Translations under genes and position numbers: made by a program | The notes under the pieces: model-generated | What the model was told of the DNA's origin: nothing | Database searches by the model: none | What the model saw: the letters and a program-made list of their open reading frames with translations, nothing else | DNA from: Streptomyces xylophagus | GTDB taxonomy: Bacteria; Actinomycetota; Actinomycetes; Streptomycetales; Streptomycetaceae | DNA length: 64,000 nucleotides | NCBI RefSeq assembly: GCF_000716435.1 | Contig: NZ_JNWO01000005.1 | Span: 186,001 to 250,000, forward strand | Direction of reading: 5' to 3' | Shown here: one piece after another, positions 1 through 7,349 of the stretch | How positions within the stretch are numbered: position 1 is the stretch's first letter | Layout of the letters: every line of letters starts with the position of its first letter

Positions 1-597
1 GAAGCGGTTGAGCTGCTCCGGGGTCCAGGCCTTGATGGCCCCGGGGTCGTCGTCGAGCAGCGGCGGCTTGGCCTTGGTCGCGGGGTTCCGGGAGAGGAGG
101 GGCGGCTCAGCCTCCACGGCGGCCTTGAGGGCCATGCTCATCACGGCGGCGGCGAGACGAACCGACCGCGGGGCAAGTGGCGTGCCCTGCTTGCTGCCGT
201 TCGCCTCCAACTCGCGGTAGAAGGCGTCGATGCGAGTCGACGTCAGCTTGGCGAGCTTCTCGTCACCGAGGCGCGGTTTGATGACGACCTTGGCCATCTG
301 GCCGTACACGCCGCGGGTGCTGGCGGAGACCCGGAGGCCGGCCAGCCACGCGTCGAGCCACTCGCCCACGGTCACCCTGCCGGGGTCGGCAAAGAGGCCG
401 TCGTCGCTCAGCTTCATGGCCGCGCGCATGTCCTTCGCGGCCTCCGGACGGCCCTTGAACCCGCGCCGGACGACGGGCTTGCGCTCGCTCCCGACCTGGA
501 TGGTCGCCTTCCAGTAGTACCGCTTCTCCCCGTTCCGGAGGCGGTACTCGTACACGCCACCCTCACCGGGGGAGCGGCGAGATTTTGAGGTGCTCAT
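1..597 (-). CDS. int: tyrosine integrase, N-terminal part (cut by window start)
   Basis: Reading leftwards from an ATG at 597 (GGAG Shine-Dalgarno at 603-606) gives 199 residues that run off the window. Residues about 10-60 are a basic arm-type DNA-binding region (GGVYEYRLRNGEKRYYWKA, then an RGFKGRPEAAKDMRAAM stretch), followed by a SAM-like core-binding domain (TVGEWLDAWLAGLRVSASTRGVY ... IKPRLGDEKLAKLTSTRIDAFY in outline). This order is typical of phage and actinobacterial element integrases of about 380-420 residues; the catalytic Arg/His/Tyr domain lies outside the window. It would catalyse site-specific insertion and excision of the element. It is divergent from the small regulator genes at 792-1366, as in many phage lysogeny regions. 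The gene points outward, so an attachment site is expected just left of position 1 (inference). Confidence 0.9.
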   Translation of the reverse strand, partial: MSTSKSRRSPGEGGVYEYRLRNGEKRYYWKATIQVGSERKPVVRRGFKGRPEAAKDMRAAMKLSDDGLFADPGRVTVGEWLDAWLAGLRVSASTRGVYGQMAKVVIKPRLGDEKLAKLTSTRIDAFYRELEANGSKQGTPLAPRSVRLAAAVMSMALKAAVEAEPPLLSRNPATKAKPPLLDDDPGAIKAWTPEQLNRF

Positions 598-791
598 GAC
601 ATCTCCGTTTCCGTCGTGGTGGGAACTCTCGGTTCCCGGGTTTTCCCGACCGGGGGCAGCTGCATTGCATAGCTCCCCTGGCTCCAATTTTATACCGAGA
701 GTCACTGAAATGACATACGGAAGGTAATCGTGACTGGTGGGAGCATGTGCGCGAAATGGCATTTGACTGTCACTCGGGGTAATATTCGGTC
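598..791. promoter_or_regulatory. divergent promoter region between int and the early regulator operon
   Basis: No gene is visible. A TAATAT hexamer at 780-785 lies so close to the ATG at 792 that transcription from it would start at or next to the start codon, giving a leaderless mRNA; no Shine-Dalgarno is present before 792, which agrees with this. No good -35 box was found for it. The stretch 694-710 and 762-777 contain related CCGAG...TCA segments in opposite orientation that could be repressor sites, but the match is loose. The upstream part (660-695) is AT-richer than its surroundings. Confidence 0.45.
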
Positions 792-1046
792 ATGAACACG
801 CCAATGGATCGCGCCAGGCTCGTCACGTGGATCGCCACGGGCAAGGCGCGCGAAGCCAGGGGGAACGCGGGCTGGACCGCTGGGCAGGTGGCCGAGGAGT
901 GCGGCGTCACGCTGCGCACGGTCTACCGCTGGGAGAACGAGGCCAGGGTTCCGCGGGGTGCCGCGGCGGGGCGCTACTACGCGCTCCTCGACCGGTGGAT
1001 CAACGGCCCGGAGATGCTCACCGCCGAGAAGGGCGCCGAGCGGTGA
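792..1046 (+). CDS. small XRE-like helix-turn-helix regulator
   Basis: An 84-residue protein with a helix-turn-helix in residues about 28-55 (WTAGQVAEECGVTLRTVYRW). The size and position, first gene divergent from the integrase, fit a Cro/CI-like or excision-control regulator of an integrative element. It overlaps the next gene by four bases (GTGA), so translation is probably coupled. The start at 792 is taken because of the adjacent TAATAT -10-like box and because the HTH follows directly. Target and direction of control cannot be told from the sequence. Confidence 0.75.
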   Translation: MNTPMDRARLVTWIATGKAREARGNAGWTAGQVAEECGVTLRTVYRWENEARVPRGAAAGRYYALLDRWINGPEMLTAEKGAER

Positions 1047-1366
1047 ACGCCGCCACCCGTCTCCGCGGGCGGTGGTTCGCCACCGTGACGGAGGCCGCGG
1101 AGGTGCTCCACGTCGACGCGCGAACGGTGCGCCGAGCCATCGACGGGGGAACCGTCCCTGCCACGCGCGTTGGCCAGCAGCTCCGCGTGCCCGTGGCGTG
1201 GTTGGAGGCCCAGGCGATGCTCACGGAATCTCCACCAGGAGGACCGTCACCACTCGTGCATACTGATGACCAGGAACAGGAAGGCGCCGCGCAAGCGGCG
1301 CCTTCTCGCGTTTCCGATGGTGTTAGCGGCACCGTCCTCAACTGCGTCAACCGGGAGTTGGCATGA
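1043..1366 (+). CDS. excisionase-like MerR/HTH_17 DNA-binding protein
   Basis: A 107-residue protein starting at GTG 1043, which overlaps the TGA of the preceding gene. Residues about 11-55 form the winged-helix pattern of the excisionase family (FATVTEAAEVLHVDARTVRR followed by AIDGGTVPATRVGQQLRVP and W). Such proteins bend DNA at attachment sites and set integrase direction. The C-terminal 45 residues are Ser/Pro/Gln-rich and probably unstructured. Placed opposite the integrase and next to another HTH gene, it is the best candidate for the recombination directionality factor. The alternative is a simple transcription regulator. Confidence 0.75.
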   Translation: MNAATRLRGRWFATVTEAAEVLHVDARTVRRAIDGGTVPATRVGQQLRVPVAWLEAQAMLTESPPGGPSPLVHTDDQEQEGAAQAAPSRVSDGVSGTVLNCVNRELA

Positions 1367-1539
1367 CCAGCCGTAACCTGCTCACCCCCGTCGCGGGTCT
1401 GATCGCCGACGAGTTCGGGGCCGAGGCCCGCCAACTGGCCGTCGCGAACGAGGCGGAGACCGTCGTGTGCCTGGAGCTGCTGCGTCTGAGGCTGGGTCAG
1501 CTCGGCGATGTTCTAGGGCTGATGGAGGCCGGCCAGTGA
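1363..1539 (+). CDS. hypothetical 58-residue protein
   Basis: Starts at ATG 1363, overlapping the stop of the preceding gene (ATGA), with GGGAG at 1353-1357. The product is a small, Leu/Ala-rich, predominantly helical protein (MTSRNLLTPVAGLIADEFGA ... LELLRLRLGQLGDVLGLMEA). I recognise no family. Support for it being real is the coupled start, the Shine-Dalgarno, and the fact that its own end overlaps the next start in the same GTGA fashion, making a tight four-gene operon from 792 to 1997. Confidence 0.6.
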   Translation: MTSRNLLTPVAGLIADEFGAEARQLAVANEAETVVCLELLRLRLGQLGDVLGLMEAGQ

Positions 1540-1997
1540 GGGATGGCAAGCACGTCGACCTCGACACTGTCGCCAGGTACTGCTCAAGGGCTGGCCTCGG
1601 ACCCGTCGCGGGCTGCCGGGAGTGGCTCCTCAAGGAGTTCGCCACGAGGCGTCGCGTGGTCGTCAACGGCCGCTCCCTCGCGGGCTACCGGGACGTGAAG
1701 GGCAAGTGGTGGTGCCTCACGAGCCGCATGGTCAAGGTGTTCGCCCTGACGGTAAGCCAGGCGAACGCCCTGCGAGGGATCGCGGAAAGTCGGCGGGCCC
1801 CCAAGTTCCCGCCGACCACGAAACGGTTGGAGAAGGGTGAGTGCGTGGCCTGCGAGGGACCGTGCAAGCAGCGGGTGTTGATCGAGATGGACGCCGACCT
1901 GTCGCGCGACGGTCGGCCGAACGCCGCTCTCGTGGCGGAGTTGACGTACCACCGCTTGACGCCGCGGGCGATGACGGTGCGGATATCGCGACGTTGA
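1536..1997 (+). CDS. hypothetical protein with Cys motif
   Basis: A 153-residue protein from GTG 1536 (GGAGG at 1524-1528; GTGA overlap with the gene before). The first two thirds are basic and contain WW and WC aromatic pairs (VKGKWWCLTSRM). A short cysteine cluster ECVACEGPCKQRV follows near residue 105-117, which could hold a metal. No family recognised. As last gene of the 792-1997 operon it may take part in element control or replication. Confidence 0.6.
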   Translation: MRDGKHVDLDTVARYCSRAGLGPVAGCREWLLKEFATRRRVVVNGRSLAGYRDVKGKWWCLTSRMVKVFALTVSQANALRGIAESRRAPKFPPTTKRLEKGECVACEGPCKQRVLIEMDADLSRDGRPNAALVAELTYHRLTPRAMTVRISRR

Positions 1998-2051
1998 GCG
2001 AAACGGTGAAGGCGTATCGATATGCCTTTACCGACTTGAGCGTGGACGCTT

Positions 2052-2081
2052 TTCCCGATCGTTTCCCGGGTATTCCCGATC
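2052..2081 (+). promoter_or_regulatory. three phased direct repeats, probable RHH operator
   Basis: TTCCCGATC at 2052-2060, TTCCCGGGT at 2063-2071 and TTCCCGATC at 2073-2081 repeat every 10-11 bases, so all face the same side of the helix. They lie 39-68 bases upstream of the ribbon-helix-helix gene at 2120. Ribbon-helix-helix dimers of the CopG/ParG/Arc type bind tandem short repeats with this spacing cooperatively, so autoregulation is likely. Confidence 0.6.
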
Positions 2082-2119
2082 ACTCGCAGGATATTATTGA
2101 TCTCGAAGGAGGCCGCCAA

Positions 2120-2305
2120 ATGACCACCCGAGTAAACGCCCGCGGCGTGACGGTCTATCACGTCAACTTCGACCTCGCCGAGGACGTCGTCAAGGACCTC
2201 GACGAGGAGGCCAGTCTCACCGGGGACACGCGCGCGGCGGTGCTGCGCCGGGCCGTTCGCGAGTGGCTGGACACGCGCCCGAAGCGGGAAGCGCTCAGCG
2301 CCTAA
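2120..2305 (+). CDS. ribbon-helix-helix (CopG/Arc-type) DNA-binding protein
   Basis: Starts at ATG 2120 with a strong Shine-Dalgarno (GAAGGAGG, 2105-2112); 61 residues. The pattern VTVYHVNFDLAEDVVKDLDE (strand then helix A) followed by GDTRAAVLRRAVREWLDT (helix B) is that of a ribbon-helix-helix regulator. The three phased repeats just upstream are its probable operator. It sits between the early operon and the replication gene, as copy-control or partition regulators of small replicons often do, but no partition ATPase or toxin partner is adjacent, so a control role for the replication gene is the simplest inference. Confidence 0.75.
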   Translation: MTTRVNARGVTVYHVNFDLAEDVVKDLDEEASLTGDTRAAVLRRAVREWLDTRPKREALSA

Positions 2306-2356
2306 GACCCCGCGTCGCTCACCACGGCACGGCAGCAGTATCCCAGGAAACGGAAG

Positions 2357-2396
2357 AGCCCCGGAATGACCGCGCAAGCGGTCGCCGGGGCTTTTT
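2357..2396 (+). terminator. intrinsic terminator after the RHH gene
   Basis: AGCCCCGG (2357-2364) pairs with CCGGGGCT (2385-2392), extended inward by GACCGC/GCGGTC, and is followed by a run of T at 2392-2396. Confidence 0.9.
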
Positions 2397-2645
2397 CGTT
2401 CTACGACATCACCACGTTTCACCACCGGAACGGATCACCACATCCGCCCGACAGTCGCGCTCGCACCCGTCATCGCTCGCAGCGAGAGGACGGCCGCCCT
2501 GGAAAAGGAGGCGCTCATGTAGCCAACCACCGCACTCAATGAACGGGAATCGGCATTCAGTTGAAAGGAACCAACGTGACTCTCGGTAGCCATTTTACCG
2601 TGTTTCGCCCCTCGTCGGTAACCGCCCTTCGAGAGGAGGTGCGTC
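2397..2645 (+). promoter_or_regulatory. leader of the replication gene with start-stop codon pair and short leader ORF
   Basis: This 250-base stretch between the terminator and the primase gene holds no full gene. It has an ideal Shine-Dalgarno (AAGGAGG, 2505-2511) five bases before ATG 2517, which is immediately followed by TAG, and then a second Shine-Dalgarno (GAAAGGA) before a 25-codon ORF at 2576. A small TCGCT-CGC-AGCGA hairpin lies near 2473-2485. The arrangement suggests translation-dependent control of replication protein synthesis (inference). Confidence 0.4.
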
Positions 2646-2653
2646 GTGGCTGA
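2576..2653 (+). CDS. 25-residue leader peptide overlapping the primase start
   Basis: GTG 2576, seven bases after GAAAGGA, opens a 25-codon frame (MTLGSHFTVFRPSSVTALRE and five more residues) whose TGA at 2651-2653 lies 8 bases inside the primase gene (start 2646). Ribosomes ending here would be positioned over the primase Shine-Dalgarno GAGAGGAGG (2631-2639). This is the layout of a coupling or attenuating leader peptide. No conserved family is recognised, and its translation is inferred only from the signals. Confidence 0.4.
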   Translation: MTLGSHFTVFRPSSVTALREEVRRG

Positions 2654-5330
2654 CGTTGTGTTTGGCGACGTCATCACACCCATCGGGTTCGATCTCGCCT
2701 TCATATGCAGTCAGGGGATGGGATGGCGCGTCGTTCCCGCCGCCCTGGGGAAGAAATTCCCAACCCTGAAGCGGTGGCCGGAGCTTGCCACCACCGACCT
2801 TGACCAGGTGGCGGCGTGGTGGCTCTGGCTCGACGCCTCGGAGGCGTCGGAGAGTTTCAGTAGCAACGTCTGCGTGGTGACCGGACGGGAGTCGGGAATC
2901 TGGGTGCTGGATGTTGACCCCCGTCACGGTGGTGACGAGTCACTCGCGGCGCTTGAGGCGGTGCGCGGCCCGCTGCCGGAGACCCTCGTCGTCGACACCC
3001 CGAGTGGCGGCCAGCACTACTACTGGGCGTATCCCGCGGAGGGGGAGATCAGCAACGCGGCAAACCTCCACGCGGCGGACGGTAAGGCACACGGCCTCGA
3101 CGTCCGGGGCAGGGGAGGCCAGGTCATGTCGCCGTTCAGTCGGCTCAGCGCAGGCATCTACATGCCCAGGAACGCTGTTGAGCCGGTGACGGCCCCCACC
3201 TGGCTGGAGGCCCTGGCCCTGAACTCCTCGCGAGCCCTCGCAGGCGCTCAGGGGTACAGCGAAGCCAACCTGCCGAGCGTCGACAGGATGATCGACGACG
3301 CGGGCGACGTGGCGTCCGGTGGGCAGGAGGACCACCTCTTCCGCTTTCTGTGCAAGCTGCGTCAGCTCAACCGTTCCCCGGAGGAGATGGCGGATCTCGG
3401 CTGGGAGCTGGCGAGCCGATTCACCAACGAGGCCGGCCACCGCCTCGGCGACTGGAGCAGGGAGCACGTGGAGGCAAAGGTCGCCTCCGTCGTGGAGAGG
3501 TACGAGGCCGGTCACTCTGAGACTGCCTCCGAGGCGGAGACGGCCTGGGCGCGCGGCGCTGGGCAGATGCGAGAGGCAGTGCGTATGACGACCGAGATGC
3601 GGAGCGACAAGACAGCGGAGAAGCTGGTCGGAACGATGTCGGCCGCTCCTGTCCGCGACGACGAGCGGGCGCCGCGCCTCGTGTACGACATGCTGCTGCC
3701 GTACCTCTGCAACCACCAGGGCATGGCGAGTCTCTTCCTCGATCGCTGGGCGTCAGACGTCCGTTGGGACCAGGGTGAGCAGCGGTTCATGGTCTTTAAT
3801 GACACGGGTGGTAGTTGGAGGCATGACGGCCAGAGCCACGAAGCCGTCCATCGTCTCGTGAACGAGCTTGCTCTCCTCGTGCACGAAGCATGCGACGAGA
3901 GAGTGCAGGGCGACGACCAGATCCAGCGGCTCCTCACGGCGGAGGGCAACGACCGGCAGGCGCGCGCCCAGCAGGCCGAGGGCCGCCGACGCGCCGCGGC
4001 CATCCGCGTCTGGGAGAAGGTCCTGAGCGGCACCGGCAACATCCGGTCGGTCATCAACGCCGTCGTTCCGGAGGCGGAGAGCTGCCAGACGGACGACTTC
4101 GACCGCAATGCGCACCTTCTGAACGTCGAGAACGGCACCTACGACGTCACTCAGGACGTTCTGAGGGAGCACCGACAAGCGGACCTGCTGACCCACGTTC
4201 TCCCGTGGAAGCTGGACCTCACACTGGCTGAGAAGCCTCTCGAAGAGGTCGCGCCGCTCTTTCACCACCTGCTGTGGCGCATGTGTGGGGCACCGGGAGA
4301 ACTGGACGAGGTCACGCACGCCGCTCGCTACGACGCGGTCTGCCGGTATCTCGGCTACATGCTCCACGGTGCCAACCCCGCCAAGAAGATGGGCGTCTTC
4401 ATCGGCGCGAGTGACATCGGTAAGAACCAGGCCTTGGAGATCGAGGGCACGGTAATGAAGCCGTTGGCCTTCATGTCCGCCAAACCGTCCCTGCTCACGA
4501 AGACCCGCAACGACCGGCACGACGGCGATGAGTCGCCGATGCGTGGCAAGCGCATGGTGATTCTCAACGAGCTGAGTGGCAAGCAGGTGCTTGACGATAA
4601 TCAGGTGCTGCGCCTGGTGAACCCCGAGGGCACGAGCGTCTCGCTTCGGCGGATGAAGATGGACCCCGTCGAGACCCGCATCACGTGGACTATCACCGTG
4701 ACCACCAACGAGATCCCGCGTGGCGAGCTCACGCCCCAGGTGCAGAACCGTCTCGCGATCTTCCCGCTCAGCGAGGTCCGGGTACCTACCGAGGAGCAGT
4801 GGGACATCAAGAACGCGATCCTGCGCGGCGGCGCGCACGACGGCGTGTGGCACGAGCCGGAGGTGGAGGCAGTTTTCGCTCACCTCGTGAAGTGGTGGCG
4901 GGAATGGTACGTCGCCAGTCAGGAGGACGGCGCGACGAACGGTGGCCTGTTCGTCACCGACGAGATGGCGGGACTCCTCTCCCAGTACGTGAAGAAGGGC
5001 GCCCCGCTGTCTGAGGTGTTCGCGGGTGAGCAGCTTGACCAGGTAGAGGGCGGCTTCCTAAAGAGCTCCGAGGTCATGGACCGGTTCAACGCCTGGGTCA
5101 AGCGCGACCATCCGAACGCCAAGCGCGAGTACGCCGGAACCCGTGCCGATGTGTTCCGCGAGATCGAGGCGCTGCCGGGAGTGACGCGCAAGGAGAAGAA
5201 GCGCGGCAAGCAGGGCTCACTTCTCCTTGGGTGGCACGGCGTTCAGTGGGGGGACGCGACCGCGGACCAGGGGGAGCCGAGCACACGGCACCTTCACGCG
5301 GTGGCCGATCACTCCATAGACGTCGGCTGA
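2646..5330 (+). CDS. primase-polymerase / SF3 (D5-type) helicase replication protein
   Basis: An 894-residue fusion. Residues about 10-190 are a bifunctional primase-polymerase (Prim-Pol) domain: DVD at 89-91 (metal binding), SGGQHYY at 120-126 with the catalytic His, and GLDVRGRGGQVMSP at 150-163. Residues about 370-520 match the D5 N-terminal region (NVENGTYD at 493-500). Residues about 580-700 are an SF3 helicase core: Walker A-like GASDIGKN (587-594), Walker B-like KRMVILNE (635-642) and sensor TVTTNEIP (684-691). The usual Ser/Thr after the P-loop Lys is Asn594. Such proteins open origins and prime replication in phages, satellites and integrative elements. It sits directly upstream of an iteron array, its likely binding site, and is followed by a strong terminator. 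Start GTG 2646 has GAGAGGAGG six bases upstream. Confidence 0.92.
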   Translation: MADVVFGDVITPIGFDLAFICSQGMGWRVVPAALGKKFPTLKRWPELATTDLDQVAAWWLWLDASEASESFSSNVCVVTGRESGIWVLDVDPRHGGDESLAALEAVRGPLPETLVVDTPSGGQHYYWAYPAEGEISNAANLHAADGKAHGLDVRGRGGQVMSPFSRLSAGIYMPRNAVEPVTAPTWLEALALNSSRALAGAQGYSEANLPSVDRMIDDAGDVASGGQEDHLFRFLCKLRQLNRSPEEMADLGWELASRFTNEAGHRLGDWSREHVEAKVASVVERYEAGHSETASEAETAWARGAGQMREAVRMTTEMRSDKTAEKLVGTMSAAPVRDDERAPRLVYDMLLPYLCNHQGMASLFLDRWASDVRWDQGEQRFMVFNDTGGSWRHDGQSHEAVHRLVNELALLVHEACDERVQGDDQIQRLLTAEGNDRQARAQQAEGRRRAAAIRVWEKVLSGTGNIRSVINAVVPEAESCQTDDFDRNAHLLNVENGTYDVTQDVLREHRQADLLTHVLPWKLDLTLAEKPLEEVAPLFHHLLWRMCGAPGELDEVTHAARYDAVCRYLGYMLHGANPAKKMGVFIGASDIGKNQALEIEGTVMKPLAFMSAKPSLLTKTRNDRHDGDESPMRGKRMVILNELSGKQVLDDNQVLRLVNPEGTSVSLRRMKMDPVETRITWTITVTTNEIPRGELTPQVQNRLAIFPLSEVRVPTEEQWDIKNAILRGGAHDGVWHEPEVEAVFAHLVKWWREWYVASQEDGATNGGLFVTDEMAGLLSQYVKKGAPLSEVFAGEQLDQVEGGFLKSSEVMDRFNAWVKRDHPNAKREYAGTRADVFREIEALPGVTRKEKKRGKQGSLLLGWHGVQWGDATADQGEPSTRHLHAVADHSIDVG

Positions 5331-5341
5331 GACAGCAACCG

Positions 5342-5376
5342 AAGGCGCCGGTCTGACCGAGGGACCGGCGCCTTTC
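5342..5376 (+). terminator. intrinsic terminator after the replication gene
   Basis: Perfect 12-base stem AAGGCGCCGGTC (5342-5353) with GACCGGCGCCTT (5363-5374), 9-base loop, followed by TTTC. Confidence 0.9.
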
Positions 5377-5433
5377 TCATGCCCAAGGATGGTTACTCAG
5401 AGCACATCAGAACGGGATGCGCGGGGTTCCGGT

Positions 5434-5801
5434 GAAGGTACCTTCGGCCGGAAGACGAAGGTACCTTCGGCTGCCCGAAAATCTGACGAAGGTACCCAGT
5501 GGGGTGGCGGTGGCGGTCCGTCACAGCGAAGTTGCGTCAGCGACGGCGAGAGCCGTCGGCGAAGGTACCTTCTCGGTACCTTTGGAGTACCTTCTCTCGG
5601 ACGAAGGTACCGAGCGAGAGAGACGGTCCACGAGTTTCTGACCTGGTGATTTTCTCGGAGACAGACCGTCTAAGGACTTGGAAGTACCTTCAGGTACCTT
5701 CTCTGCATCTATCCGCATACAAGAGAGAGTGCATTCATGCCTTTGCACTTCGCCTCCTAGCTTGTAATAGCAACGAAGGTACCCGGAGGTACCGAGGTAC
5801 C
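5434..5801. other. probable replication origin with GGTACC-centred iterons
   Basis: GGTACC occurs ten times, at 5437, 5460, 5491, 5564, 5575, 5606, 5693, 5778, 5788 and 5796, with near-copies GAGTACCTTC (5585) and GAAGTACCTTC (5681). Most are flanked by GAA on the left and/or TTC on the right; the fullest copy is the palindrome CGAAGGTACCTTCG at 5456-5469. Two clusters (5434-5698 and 5778-5801) flank a stretch, 5699-5774, of about 46% GC in an otherwise roughly 65-70% GC region. Iterons around an AT-rich segment next to the gene for a primase-helicase is the layout of origins in staphylococcal pathogenicity islands and many small replicons. The array creates several overlapping pseudo-ORFs, none of which looks coding. 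Confidence 0.75.
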
Positions 5802-6211
5802 CGCGGTCCTCACCCCCCACTGGTTACACCGAGTTCCAGCGGTCGGCCGAGTAGCCGTCCCCCTGGCGGAAGCCACTCGTCACCGCCGTCATGGCGGTCT
5901 TCGTCCCAACGCCCGCGCTGCGCCCCCTGGTTAGTTCGAGTAACCCGGAGGGGTAGGCAACGAGGGCCGACCCCTCGGTACGGTCCGTGTCCGTACAGGT
6001 GACACGGCGTCGGGCCCGGTGGGGGATCCGTCGAGGCGACGCCCCTGGGCATGGCTCGTATCACTTCAAGTGACCCTGGCCATGCGGAAGATCGTTGCCA
6101 GGGTGTTCACGCTGAACGCCTTCATCAAGGGCGCGGGCAGCGGGCGTGATCCACGTTGCTCAGGTCGCGACAGGGGTAACGCTTGCGCTCCGTAGCGCGA
6201 AGATGATGCCT
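5802..6211. other. non-coding stretch after the iterons
   Basis: No convincing gene in about 400 bases. A 33-codon frame at 6051-6149 has no ribosome binding site. GC-rich inverted segments (for example around 5940-6010 with CGGTACGGTCCG and GTCCGTACAGG) may form structure and could belong to the origin region. Confidence 0.5.
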
Positions 6212-6676
6212 ATGGACTGGAGTCCGGTCGTCACTACGTTCATGGGTGCTCTCGTTGGTGTGGGAGCAACCACGATCGCGGACCGCGGTCGATGGCGTCG
6301 GGAGGAACGACGTCAGGCTTCGGAGGCGCGACGGGAGTTGTACAGCCAGTACCTTCTAGCACTGCACGATGCGGGCGAACAACTGCGGGCCGTGGCACTG
6401 GGAGATCTGCTTACCGATCTCCCCCGAACCACGGCAGCCCGGGAAGCGTTTCGGTCCAGCAACCTGCCAGTTGCTCTGGAGAGGATGCGCATCACGGCTC
6501 CGGAAGGAGTTGGTGAGGCGGCAGGGCATGCGTTCCACTGCATGCGCCGGTTGCGAAACCGAGTTGCCGAGGGAACTGCCGTTGGCTCCCTGGAGCATCG
6601 GGGAGCGGAGTTGGCGTGCGAAGAGGCGCACCGCAACCTCAGGGCAGTCATGCGGGACAACCTCGACAATCGTTAG
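6212..6676 (+). CDS. small membrane-anchored protein
   Basis: A 154-residue protein if started at ATG 6212 (MDWSPVVTTFMGALVGVGAT), preferred over an upstream frame extension because the membrane helix, residues about 4-24, then sits at the very N-terminus. A strongly basic segment follows (RGRWRREERRQ, cytoplasmic side by the positive-inside rule) and then a helical soluble domain. Proteins with this plan, one N-terminal helix and then an Arg-rich helical domain, are common in Streptomyces accessory DNA, but their function is not known to me. It resembles in plan the gene at 11936. Confidence 0.65.
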   Translation: MDWSPVVTTFMGALVGVGATTIADRGRWRREERRQASEARRELYSQYLLALHDAGEQLRAVALGDLLTDLPRTTAAREAFRSSNLPVALERMRITAPEGVGEAAGHAFHCMRRLRNRVAEGTAVGSLEHRGAELACEEAHRNLRAVMRDNLDNR

Positions 6677-7010
6677 TCGTACCCGCGGCCGTCTTCGTGG
6701 CGGTCGACGCTCGACCATCACGCTCACCGTCGACCTTGCGCCACTCACTCGCTGCGCTCCTGGCCGGCCAATCCTGGTGACCGCTCGTCAGGCCCGCTCG
6801 GGTCGCTCGTGGGCCGCTCGGCAGCTCGCGTTCGTTTGTCCTGGTCCAGGTCACCTGTGCGGCGAGAGGGATCGAGAGGGGCGCGAGCAGCAGTTCCGAA
6901 TTGCGGAATTTTAGTTCCAGTTCGGTCTACGCGTGTGAACCTTTGCCGCTCACACGCGCTCTCGGGTGGTCTCATCCCTCCGGCGCCCCGACTCATCTAC
7001 CCTGGCCCGC
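6677..7010. other. stretch without a convincing gene, with a hairpin
   Basis: About 330 bases with no supported gene. It has TTCCG-N5-CGGAA at 6895-6909 and a 9-base inverted repeat CGCGTGTGA (6930-6938) / TCACACGCG (6950-6958), which could be an operator or terminator-like hairpin ahead of the gene at 7011. Confidence 0.4.
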
Positions 7011-7349
7011 GTGACGTGGAACGGGTGGGAGACAGGCTTACCGGACCCCGGTGTGTGGGTGGTCCTCGCCGACGAGACCCTCAGTCTCGCCGAGCTGCGG
7101 CCGACGGCTGGCCCGCTCGGTGTCTCGCCGGGCCGGTCGGTGAGCCACGCGATTTGGGTGGCGTGTCCGCGGCCGACGAACCTCCCAACGTCCAGCGGCC
7201 ATGAGATCCGCTTCGTTGACGCCGACCTGGATCTCTCGGGCGACGAGCGCGCCGATGTGGGCGGTGACTGGCTTGACCCCGGCAAGGCTCACCCCTGGCC
7301 GAAGTCGAGCGACAAGGACGGCAGCGGGGACGGCGTCGCGTTGTCCTGA
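7011..7349 (+). CDS. hypothetical 112-residue protein
   Basis: From GTG 7011, a Trp/Pro/Asp-rich soluble protein (VTWNGWETGLPDPGVWVVLA ...) with codon third positions rich in G/C as in neighbouring genes. The 3' end overlaps the convergent lipoprotein gene by 61 bases. No family recognised, no clear ribosome binding site. The opposite strand is also open here, but its product is far more Arg/His-rich and less protein-like, so I prefer this strand. Confidence 0.4.
   Translation: MTWNGWETGLPDPGVWVVLADETLSLAELRPTAGPLGVSPGRSVSHAIWVACPRPTNLPTSSGHEIRFVDADLDLSGDERADVGGDWLDPGKAHPWPKSSDKDGSGDGVALS

Noticed and set aside
5389..5820. Several overlapping open frames on both strands in the iteron region
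   Set aside because: They are created by the repeated GGTACC units, encode repeated VPS/GTF-like low-complexity peptides, and have no ribosome binding sites.
6051..6149. 33-codon frame downstream of the origin candidate
   Set aside because: No Shine-Dalgarno, no recognisable sequence, and composition like its non-coding surroundings.
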